DNA of 22,210 nt from a virus, in IMG/VR virus record IMGVR_UViG_3300030060_001007, positions 1-22,210 of that record; one strand, written 5' to 3'. Positions 1 through 6,226 of this stretch are shown here, piece after piece. Every line of letters begins with the position of its first letter. Positions within the stretch are counted from its first letter, which is position 1. Under the pieces are notes generated by a model. It had not been told where the DNA came from. It searched no databases and saw only the letters and a program-made list of their open reading frames with translations. Made by a program: the position numbers and the translations under genes.

Positions 1-102
1 AAAATGGTGATTTGTAAAAAAGACCAGTTACCAACAACTCGTGAATGGCGAAATGCTTGGCAAATTAGTGAGGATCTGGTTATAAACGAAGAAGCTGCAT
101 AA
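1..102 (+). CDS. Partial small tail protein, C-terminal 33 residues (assembly chaperone-like)
   Basis: The open frame runs in from the left edge and stops with TAA at 100-102. An ATG at position 4 has no visible ribosome site, so the gene most likely starts outside the window. The visible protein carries LPTTREWRNAWQISED, which matches the P-x2-R-x-[WF]-RNAW motif of the next gene (KPSDRHFRNAWVL...ISED). Motifs of this kind occur in small phage tail proteins sometimes annotated as tail-fibre assembly chaperones; applying that here is inference. It is followed 10 bases later by the next gene, whose Shine-Dalgarno sequence overlaps this stop codon, suggesting co-translation. It could instead be the C-terminal tail of a longer fibre-associated protein. 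Confidence 0.55.
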   Translation, partial: KMVICKKDQLPTTREWRNAWQISEDLVINEEAA

Positions 103-112
103 GGAGAATAAC

Positions 113-484
113 ATGACAAAAACATATATTACAGACATGAAAGGCAACACGGCAGATGCCTCAAGTGTAACCAAACCCTCTGACCGACACTTTAGAAATG
201 CGTGGGTCTTGAATGGCAGTGTTATAAGCGAGGATATGACAAAGGCAAAAGAGATATTTAAAGACAAGATCAGAGAAGTTAGAAAGCCGTTGTTAGAAGC
301 TGAAGATGTGACTTATATGAAAGCATTAGAGGCTGGAGATAGTTCTGCACAATCAGCTTGTGTGACTAAGAAGAAAGCCTTGAGAGATGCAACATCCACC
401 TCTGCTATAGATGCGGCAGATAATATTACAAAACTAAAGGCAGCTTGGGATACAAGCACATTGGGTACTAGCCCTTACGCATAA
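113..484 (+). CDS. Small tail protein, assembly chaperone-like (123 aa)
   Basis: The start is supported by AAGGAG eight bases upstream. Residues about 22-35 hold PSDRHFRNAW, and residues about 53-75 hold KIREVRKPLLEAEDVTYMKALE. The latter resembles the R-x-R-x2-LL-x-E helix of phage tail-fibre assembly proteins, followed by a charged region containing KKKALRDA, which corresponds to the usual Y/K-R-x-ALRD ending. The classic 'DWTQLPD' signature is not intact, so this is a distant or marine variant. It lies directly before the fibre genes, which suits a role in fibre folding or attachment. A minor structural protein is the main alternative. It shares its N-terminal motif with the partial gene before it. 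Confidence 0.6.
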   Translation: MTKTYITDMKGNTADASSVTKPSDRHFRNAWVLNGSVISEDMTKAKEIFKDKIREVRKPLLEAEDVTYMKALEAGDSSAQSACVTKKKALRDATSTSAIDAADNITKLKAAWDTSTLGTSPYA

Positions 485-494
485 GGATAAGTAA

Positions 495-1022
495 ATGGCA
501 CTGACACAGGTTATAGGACGAGGACTAGGTACTCAGACAACTTTAGCAGGTAGTAATACTTTAGTATTAGATACTGATGGTAATATGACCAAGCCATTAC
601 AACCTGCTTTTCGTGTTCATAAAAATGGTACAAAGCAAACTAACATTGCTTTAAATTCTCATGTAGACATAACTTTTTCAACTGAAGTATTTGACGTAGG
701 TAGTAATTTTGCATCAAACACATTTACAGCACCTGTAACAGGAAAGTATGTATTTATTTTAAAGTTACGATTAGATGCTGTAGACAGTGCCGCTAATTTT
801 TATATTCCACGAATAACTACAAGTAATGCAAGTCACTTAGACATTTTTAATCCAGATGTAGGTCAAGATAATGATTATTGGGGTATAACTCATATAGTTT
901 TAGCAGATATGGATGCAAACGACACTGCTTCTGCAACTTTGTATCAAGGTGGTGGAACTTCACAAACTGATATTGAAGGAGATTCAACATATACTTATTT
1001 TTCAGGACATTTAGTATGTTAA
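495..1022 (+). CDS. C1q-like tail fibre / receptor-binding protein (175 aa)
   Basis: The protein starts after AAGGATAAGTAA. Its first 35 residues (MALTQVIGRGLGTQTTLAG...) look like a short fibre-attachment region. Residues about 37-175 resemble a C1q/TNF-like jelly roll: PAFRVHKNGT, an I-x-F-x5-FD strand, NTFTAPVTGKYVF (the C1q-type 'FTAPVTGxYxF' signature), and a terminal FSGHLVC strand. C1q-like domains in phages are usually trimeric tips of tail fibres that bind cell-surface ligands; that role is inferred from the family and the position in the fibre cassette. No signal peptide or membrane segment is seen, as expected for a virion protein assembled in the cytoplasm. Confidence 0.72.
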   Translation: MALTQVIGRGLGTQTTLAGSNTLVLDTDGNMTKPLQPAFRVHKNGTKQTNIALNSHVDITFSTEVFDVGSNFASNTFTAPVTGKYVFILKLRLDAVDSAANFYIPRITTSNASHLDIFNPDVGQDNDYWGITHIVLADMDANDTASATLYQGGGTSQTDIEGDSTYTYFSGHLVC

Positions 1023-1031
1023 GGAGAAAAA

Positions 1032-1295
1032 ATGGCAAAACTAACACTAACGGTTGAGTTGACCGATACAGAACAAACTATATTAAAGAATGATTTGCTA
1101 GACCTAAACGCATGGCTACAAGCCGCTATGACAGGTAAGGTTAATAACGCTTGGAAACGTATGCAGTCTGAGTGGACAACAAAGCTAATGAATGATGATA
1201 GCTTCACAGACCCAATTCCAAGCAATCAGGCAGACTTTGTAACATTGGTTACTGCAAGAAGTGATTATAAGAACAGAGCAGATAGAGAAAAGTAA
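1032..1295 (+). CDS. Conserved phage protein of unknown function in tail region (87 aa)
   Basis: This is a small soluble protein with a good ribosome site (AAGGAGAAAAA before ATG). It starts with a short beta-like segment (KLTLTVELTDTEQ), then an amphipathic helical region with NDLLDLNAWLQAAMTGKVNNAWKR and ends YKNRADREK. I recognise the overall pattern (ELTDxEQ...DLLD...W.QAA..GK.NN...R) from marine phage tail clusters, where it is annotated only as hypothetical. Its stop overlaps the next start by one base (TAATG), so it is probably translated together with the fibre gene that follows. A fibre chaperone or minor tail component is possible, but nothing in the sequence decides this. Confidence 0.6.
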   Translation: MAKLTLTVELTDTEQTILKNDLLDLNAWLQAAMTGKVNNAWKRMQSEWTTKLMNDDSFTDPIPSNQADFVTLVTARSDYKNRADREK

Positions 1296-2470
1296 TGCCA
1301 TACATAGGTAAATCACCAAAAAACTCAGTCCGTAGTCGTTTTACATATCAAGCGACAGCAGGACAAACATCATTCAGTGGCAGTGATGCTAACGCTCTGA
1401 CACTCAGCTATACCGATAGTTTATACATGGACGTTTATCAAAACGGAGTGTTACTCAAAGCAGGCACAGACTATACCGCTACGACAGGCACAACAGTTGT
1501 GCTAGTTAGTTCAGCATCTGCTGATGACGTAGTAGAGATGGTAGTCTATGACGTGTTTGACGTAGCTGATACTTATAGTACGTCTAACGCAGATTCACGT
1601 TTTGTGAATGTCACTGGAGATACTATGACTGGTGATTTAACTATAGGTGATGCAACCGCTTCTGATAGAAAAATTTTGTTTGATGGCAATGCCCAAGATT
1701 TTCACATAGGACTAGATGATAGCACAGATAGCTTAACAATAGGTCTTGGTTCTACACTAGGAACTACATCACACATGGTTATAGACTCTGACGGAAGAAC
1801 GCAAATAAACGCAAACAAGGCTACTGGGTTTGCTTGTGAAATATTTAATGATGGCAATAATTCTAATAGATATGGTCTTCATTTGCAATGTGGTACAGAT
1901 GACGCATCAGGCACTAACTACGCAATAACTTTTTATGATGGAGATGTTACTTCTCAAGGTAATATTACATTTACAAGTGGCACTGTGACTTATGGAGCTT
2001 TCACTGCTCATCACGAAATATCTTTACCAGATGCGGATAAGTCTAGTGGCTATCCATATGGCACACTATTAGAAACAACAGCTATCTACTACACGCAAAA
2101 AGATGGTACAGATACAGAGCGTGGCATAAGGTATGTGACACAAAAAAGTTCTTCTCAGTATTCAAGAAAAATATTAGGAACGTATTGCGGTGATTTACTT
2201 GCAGTAGCTGATATCTCTGGTACTTATGCAAACAACTTACATCAAGCGGCAGTGTTAGGTGACGGACATATCTTGTGCAACAACTCTGGTGGTAACATTA
2301 AAGTAGGTGATGGTATATGTGCCTCTGCTACGGCAGGCATAGGACAAAAGGCAGACAAACTCTGTATGATTATAGGTATAGCCCAGAAAGATATTACATT
2401 TAGTGGAAGTGAAACTGTGTTAGTTCCAGTTCAGTATGGGTTACAACAGTTTACACCTTGGACGGATTAG
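1295..2470 (+). CDS. Tail fibre protein with candidate C-terminal maturation domain (391 aa)
   Basis: The N-terminus (MPYIGKSPKNSVRSRFTYQA) and the following beta domain (YQNGVLLKAGTDYT, about 50-61; DDVVEMVVYDVFDVAD) are typical of marine phage fibre proteins. Residues about 103-120 contain VTGDTMTGDLTIGDA, a common fibre-shaft motif. The last 70 residues (about 322-391) include GDGHILCNNSGGNIKVGDGI and end PVQYGLQQFTPWTD. This pattern resembles the C-terminal chaperone or autoproteolytic (G2-like) domains of phage appendages; that is my inference and cleavage is not shown. Translation is coupled to the previous gene by TAATG. The function would be receptor recognition, or a link between the tail and other fibres. 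Confidence 0.65.
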   Translation: MPYIGKSPKNSVRSRFTYQATAGQTSFSGSDANALTLSYTDSLYMDVYQNGVLLKAGTDYTATTGTTVVLVSSASADDVVEMVVYDVFDVADTYSTSNADSRFVNVTGDTMTGDLTIGDATASDRKILFDGNAQDFHIGLDDSTDSLTIGLGSTLGTTSHMVIDSDGRTQINANKATGFACEIFNDGNNSNRYGLHLQCGTDDASGTNYAITFYDGDVTSQGNITFTSGTVTYGAFTAHHEISLPDADKSSGYPYGTLLETTAIYYTQKDGTDTERGIRYVTQKSSSQYSRKILGTYCGDLLAVADISGTYANNLHQAAVLGDGHILCNNSGGNIKVGDGICASATAGIGQKADKLCMIIGIAQKDITFSGSETVLVPVQYGLQQFTPWTD

Positions 2471-2480
2471 GAGATTTAGC

Positions 2481-3509
2481 ATGAGTAAAGCGGCAGAACT
2501 AGCGGCACTAATTGCCAATGTTAATAAGGGTAGCTCGTTAGCTAATAAGAATTTTATTATAAATGGAGCGATGAACATATCACAAAGAGGCACTTCAACA
2601 ACAGGTCTTGGTAGTGCTAATGGTGTCTATAGCTTAGATAGATTTTTTGTGACTGTATCAGGAACAACAGCAGGAAGAGCAACAATTTCGCAAGTTGCAG
2701 ATGTACATGATGGCTTTGCAAACGCATTAAAGTTAGAGTGTACAACAGCAGATACTTCCATAGCTGCAACAGAATTATTTGGTCTTACTACAAGACTTGA
2801 AGGACAAAATCTTCAGTCTATAAGTAAAGGCTCATCAGATGCTAAACCAGTAACTGTGTCTTTTTATGTAAAAGGTAATGCGTCAGCTACTTATGCTTGT
2901 GAAATAGCAGACAGAGATAACTCAAGACATTGTTCTAAACCTTTTTCTGTAACTACTTCATGGAACAGAATAGAATTGAGTTTTCCTGCTGATACTACAG
3001 GTGCATTTGATGATGATAATGCGGCAAGTATGGACTTAAATTTCTTTTTACACGCAGGAACAAACTTTACAAGTGGCACACAGAACACATCAGCATTTGC
3101 AAGTACAACGTCTGCTAATCGTGCTTTAGCCACAACATCTTTTTTTGACAGCACAGATAGAACACTGTTCATCACTGGAGTGCAACTTGAGATTGGCGAG
3201 AAGGCTACTGAATTTGAGCATGAAAGCATAGGAATAACTACTCAAAAATGTCAACGCTACTTTTGGCAACCACCAATAGCAGGAAGTAATGGTGTATTTA
3301 CAACAGCTTCTAATGACAGTTATAGAAGAGCGTACATTTGGTATCCAACAAAAATGCGTACTTCATCTGTAACAGCAACAATTACTTGGAACACAGGTTC
3401 AAGTGCAGGTGGTAATACAGGTGCAGATTATGCTTACCAATATATATCAGCAGGAGATACTACAACTTCAGCTCATATGACAGCACATAAATTTGATGCG
3501 GAGTTATAA
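2481..3509 (+). CDS. Tail fibre / carbohydrate-binding-like virion protein (342 aa)
   Basis: I chose ATG 2481 (MSKAAELAALIANV) rather than the in-frame ATG at 2436, because TTAGGAG lies upstream at a normal distance and the earlier start would overlap the previous gene in another frame. The N-terminus is a short helix, followed by NFIINGAMNISQRG (about 24-37), a signature of a widespread phage fibre family. A beta-rich middle (VTVSFYVKGNA... TSWNRIELSFP) resembles carbohydrate-binding beta sandwiches, then FITGVQLEIGEKATEFEHESIG and CQRYFW. The protein ends DAEL, a normal-looking end for this family. It probably binds surface glycans. No catalytic motif is visible. Confidence 0.68.
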   Translation: MSKAAELAALIANVNKGSSLANKNFIINGAMNISQRGTSTTGLGSANGVYSLDRFFVTVSGTTAGRATISQVADVHDGFANALKLECTTADTSIAATELFGLTTRLEGQNLQSISKGSSDAKPVTVSFYVKGNASATYACEIADRDNSRHCSKPFSVTTSWNRIELSFPADTTGAFDDDNAASMDLNFFLHAGTNFTSGTQNTSAFASTTSANRALATTSFFDSTDRTLFITGVQLEIGEKATEFEHESIGITTQKCQRYFWQPPIAGSNGVFTTASNDSYRRAYIWYPTKMRTSSVTATITWNTGSSAGGNTGADYAYQYISAGDTTTSAHMTAHKFDAEL

Positions 3510-3511
3510 AT

Positions 3512-3694
3512 ATGAAAATAGAAAATGCACAATATGTAAAAGATGTTTTAGGAGATGGTAAAGTAAACTCTATTAGATGTGTTATTGATGGAGAACCAGA
3601 TAACTTTGTGCCTTTATCAGAAGAAAATAGACATTATGTTGAAATACAAAAACAGGTTAAGGCAGGTACGTTAACAATCAAGGATGCTGACTAA
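3512..3694 (+). CDS. Small tail-associated protein of unknown function (60 aa)
   Basis: This 60-residue protein (MKIENAQYVKDV... DNFVPLSEENRHYVEIQKQVKAG...) resembles short proteins often found beside fibre genes in marine podoviruses, with the pattern V-x-IDG...FVPL....HY..I...V..G. GGAG lies eight bases before ATG 3512, and the stop shares one base with the next ATG. It is too small for domain assignment. A fibre assembly chaperone or connector is plausible from context only. Confidence 0.55.
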   Translation: MKIENAQYVKDVLGDGKVNSIRCVIDGEPDNFVPLSEENRHYVEIQKQVKAGTLTIKDAD

Positions 3695-4416
3695 TGACCT
3701 TTGCCCTTAGATCCTTTTCTGAGTTATCTTTCTCTCAGTTAGGTGATGTAGAGGTATCCCTTACTGGTGTCAGTGCCACAGGAGCCGCTGGCGATGAAGC
3801 CATTTCTGTTAATGTTAATGTAACGATTGCACAAGGCATACTTGGATTAACGTCATCGCTTGGTGAAGAAGCAATAACTGGTACATCTACTGTTGCTGCC
3901 ACCACGAATGTTGGTACTACATCTTTAGGTAGTGAAACGGTTGCAGCAGGTTCAAACGTAGCTGTGACAAACGTAGCTGGAACTACTTCTTTAGGTAGTG
4001 AATCTGTAACTGGTACGGCTAGTATATCCGTTAGTGGTCTTGCAGGAGCCTCTGCTCTTGGCGATGAAACCGCTGTTCCTATTACTGAAGTAGCCGTTAC
4101 AGGTGTTTCTGCTACAGCAACCGCATCTAGTGACGTGAACGCTGGTGAAGAGATACTTAGACTTACTGGAGTTTCTGCTACAGGTTCTATAGGAAATGTG
4201 TTAATATGGACTGAAACAATTCCTTTACAAGCAACAGTTGAGGGTACTTTGACAAGAACAGCACAATTTGCAGCACGATCATCAATACAGGCTGATTTTT
4301 ATATATCTGATCCACAAGCTGATCCAAACTATACTAACTTGACTACAGGGGCAAGTCAGTCGTATACAGAAATAACGCCCAGTACATCAAACACATGGAC
4401 AGAGGAAGCAGCGTAA
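3694..4416 (+). CDS. Repeat-rich structural tail protein (240 aa, seven ~22-residue repeats)
   Basis: The N-terminus MTFALRSFSELSFSQLGD leads into seven imperfect repeats of about 22 residues, starting near residues 25, 48, 72, 93, 115, 137 and 159. The core pattern is G-x2-GTTSLG-x-E-x-V-x-G followed by alternating hydrophobic residues. The regular spacing and the Gly/Thr/Ser/Val composition suggest a beta-solenoid or stacked beta structure used as a fibre shaft or spacer. After the repeats come VLIWTETIP and a region with FYISDPQADPNYT, ending TWTEEAA. Translation is coupled to the previous gene by TAATG. I do not recognise an enzymatic function. A surface decoration protein is the main alternative. 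Confidence 0.6.
   Translation: MTFALRSFSELSFSQLGDVEVSLTGVSATGAAGDEAISVNVNVTIAQGILGLTSSLGEEAITGTSTVAATTNVGTTSLGSETVAAGSNVAVTNVAGTTSLGSESVTGTASISVSGLAGASALGDETAVPITEVAVTGVSATATASSDVNAGEEILRLTGVSATGSIGNVLIWTETIPLQATVEGTLTRTAQFAARSSIQADFYISDPQADPNYTNLTTGASQSYTEITPSTSNTWTEEAA
3766..4210 (+). repeat. Seven tandem imperfect ~66-bp coding repeats
   Basis: The DNA encodes seven successive 21-24-residue units. Two central units are clearest: GTTSLGSETV and GTTSLGSESV, with matching DNA of the form TCTTTAGGTAGTGAA near 3921 and 3987. The outer units are more diverged (TSSLGEEAI, GASALGDET, GVSATGSIGN). The strongest identity is in the middle, which suggests expansion by internal duplication or unequal exchange. 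Confidence 0.65.
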
Positions 4417-4425
4417 GGAGTTAAC

Positions 4426-5451
4426 ATGGCTAGTACATTTACAAGTAATACAGGCATAGAGAAAATAGGTGCAGGTGAACAAGCTGGAACCTGGGGAGAT
4501 ACTACAAATAATAATTTTGATATTATAGACAGAGCAATAAATGGTGTGGGAGCCATAACCTTGTCAGGCACAACTCATACTTTAACGACAAGTGATGGTA
4601 CTTTATCTGATGGACAGTTTAAAGTTCTTGTATTAGGAGGCTCTCCAAGTGGCACAAATACAATAACAATAACTCCTAATGACCAAGACAAGTTATATTT
4701 TGTACAAAATAGCTCTGGTCAGTCAGCTACATTCACTCAAGGCTCTGGTGCTAGTGTTACTATTGCAAATGGTAAAGCAGCTATAATATACGCAGATGGT
4801 GCTGGATCTAGTGCGGCAGTAGTAGATTTAACAGCATTATTTGCTACAAGTCAGGCTATTGATAATGTGGTCATTGGTGGCACAACTCCTGCAGCTATCA
4901 CAGGCACAACCATTACTGCTAACACATCTATACTACCAGATGCCTCTGGAGGTGCTGATATTGGCTCTACTTCAGCAGAGTTTGGAGATGTATATATCGC
5001 AGATGATAAGAATATACAGTTTGGTAACGATCAAGACGTAACTGTAGGATATGATGAAACAACCACAGATAGTTTAAAGGTAGCCGCAAAAGAAGGTGCA
5101 GCTTTAGCCGTTACATTGATGGCAGATGAGGGTGACGATGCTGGTGATGAGTGGAAACTTAACATTGCAGACGGTGGTACGCTTACTTTCGGCAATGATA
5201 TAAACACTGCAGGTACCTATGTTACACATATGACAATGACACCAAATTCTACTGTTGCAAGTTCAACAGTCGACTTTGCAGGTATTGTAAAGGCGGCAGT
5301 TTTGGGTATTGAAAACAGTTCAAACGATTGGACATTTGAAGTAAGTTCTAATACTTTAATTTTTAAATACGGTGGTACAGGAAAAATGAAACTTGACAGC
5401 AGTGGAAATCTCACTGTTGTTGGTAACGTCACAGCATATGGGTCAATTTAA
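4426..5451 (+). CDS. Tail fibre protein (341 aa)
   Basis: The start is supported by AAGGAGTTAAC before ATG. The N-terminal segment TSNTGIEKIGAGEQAGTWGDTTNNNFDIIDRAI (about 6-38) is a hallmark of a marine phage fibre family, in which this part is thought to be the virion-proximal domain. A beta domain follows (ITITPNDQDKLYFVQNSSG). Next comes a shaft-like region of Gly/Thr/Asp strands (DASGGADIGSTSAEFGDVYIADDKNIQFG) and a C-terminus LKLD-like strand set (GTGKMKLDSSGNLTVVGNV). There is no C-terminal adhesin tip; the Gly-rich protein encoded next overlaps by one base and may serve as that tip. Function: part of the adsorption apparatus, by family and context. Confidence 0.68.
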   Translation: MASTFTSNTGIEKIGAGEQAGTWGDTTNNNFDIIDRAINGVGAITLSGTTHTLTTSDGTLSDGQFKVLVLGGSPSGTNTITITPNDQDKLYFVQNSSGQSATFTQGSGASVTIANGKAAIIYADGAGSSAAVVDLTALFATSQAIDNVVIGGTTPAAITGTTITANTSILPDASGGADIGSTSAEFGDVYIADDKNIQFGNDQDVTVGYDETTTDSLKVAAKEGAALAVTLMADEGDDAGDEWKLNIADGGTLTFGNDINTAGTYVTHMTMTPNSTVASSTVDFAGIVKAAVLGIENSSNDWTFEVSSNTLIFKYGGTGKMKLDSSGNLTVVGNVTAYGSI

Positions 5452-6224
5452 TGGCAATTACCTCTTCTGGAACAATTACATTCGCTAACATTCAAAGCGA
5501 GTTTGGTGGAGGCTCTTCTAATATAAGTCTTGGAGAGTATTATCGTGATCCTGATGGAGTAGTTTCTGCAAACAATACTGACGTACCTTCAGGGGGTAAT
5601 AGTGGTCCTATATCCATGTCAGACTTTTATAGTGCTACCTATAAGGCTTACGTTACTTATGATGTCATTGGAGGTGGCGGTGGTGGAGGATCTGGAACTC
5701 ATTCTGGTAGTGGATCTGGTACGGCTTCTTCTGGTTCAAATTCAACGATTACTGGTACAAACTGGACAACTGTGACTGTTTCTGGTGGTTCTGCAGGTTC
5801 TAATGGGCAAGCAAGCGGTAGATTTGGGGATGCAGGTTCTGCCTCTCCTCTTGGTGGTGGCGGTGGGTCTGCGGCTACAGGAGACTCACAAGCAGGTAAT
5901 GATGCCTCAGTTGCAGGAGCAGGAGGAGGCGGTGGAGCAGGTAATTCTCGTTTTGGAACAGATGGAGTTGGTGGCACAGGAGGGGGTGCAGGATCTCGAA
6001 CTGAATCAAATCAGTATGTTGTTCCTACCACTTTAACATTAACAGTAGGTGCTGGAGGCAGTGGTGACGATGGTCATGCAGATGGAGGAGATGGGTATCA
6101 AGGTCGTATTGTTGCAACAGTCAGAGCACCAAACTCTAGTGGAACTTGGACAGAAACAACCACAACAAAAACAAGTGCTGGTTCATCAACTTTAACGATA
6201 GCATCAGCAGCGTATACAGGATAA
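5451..6224 (+). CDS. Glycine-rich tail adhesin (257 aa)
   Basis: Residues about 1-60 (SSGTITFANIQSEFGG...ISLGEYYR...SGPISMSDFY) form a conserved attachment domain seen at the start of many marine phage fibre-tip proteins. From about residue 68 the protein becomes a glycine-rich domain: TYDVIGGGGGGGSG, then LGGGGGSA, GAGGGGGAGNSRFG and GVGGTGGGAGS (to about 182), followed by a beta segment (LTLTVGAGGSG) and a Thr/Ser-rich end. Glycine-run tips of this kind in T4-like adhesins form packed polyglycine-II helices joined by variable loops that contact the receptor; applying that fold here is inference. The start codon overlaps the previous stop (TAATG). Confidence 0.7.
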   Translation: MAITSSGTITFANIQSEFGGGSSNISLGEYYRDPDGVVSANNTDVPSGGNSGPISMSDFYSATYKAYVTYDVIGGGGGGGSGTHSGSGSGTASSGSNSTITGTNWTTVTVSGGSAGSNGQASGRFGDAGSASPLGGGGGSAATGDSQAGNDASVAGAGGGGGAGNSRFGTDGVGGTGGGAGSRTESNQYVVPTTLTLTVGAGGSGDDGHADGGDGYQGRIVATVRAPNSSGTWTETTTTKTSAGSSTLTIASAAYTG

Positions 6225-6226
6225 AT

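Noticed and set aside
2713-2722. TTTGCAAACG inside the carbohydrate-binding-like fibre gene, and a similar TTTGCAAAC near 20486
   Set aside because: These match the candidate operator core but lie singly within coding DNA with no paired core or promoter-like element, so they are probably chance matches.
5699-5977. Minus-strand 92-residue proline-rich open frame
   Set aside because: It is the antisense image of glycine codons in the adhesin gene; Gly codons read backward give Pro. There is no ribosome site or neighbouring leftward gene.
495-6224. Diversity-generating retroelement acting on fibre genes
   Set aside because: No reverse transcriptase, accessory variability gene or template-repeat/variable-repeat pair is visible in the window.
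6146-6226. Upstream ATG that would lengthen the hub protein by 27 residues
   Set aside because: The added residues overlap the adhesin gene and look nothing like the family start; MPLQKLQFRPGINRE at 6227 matches the expected N-terminus.
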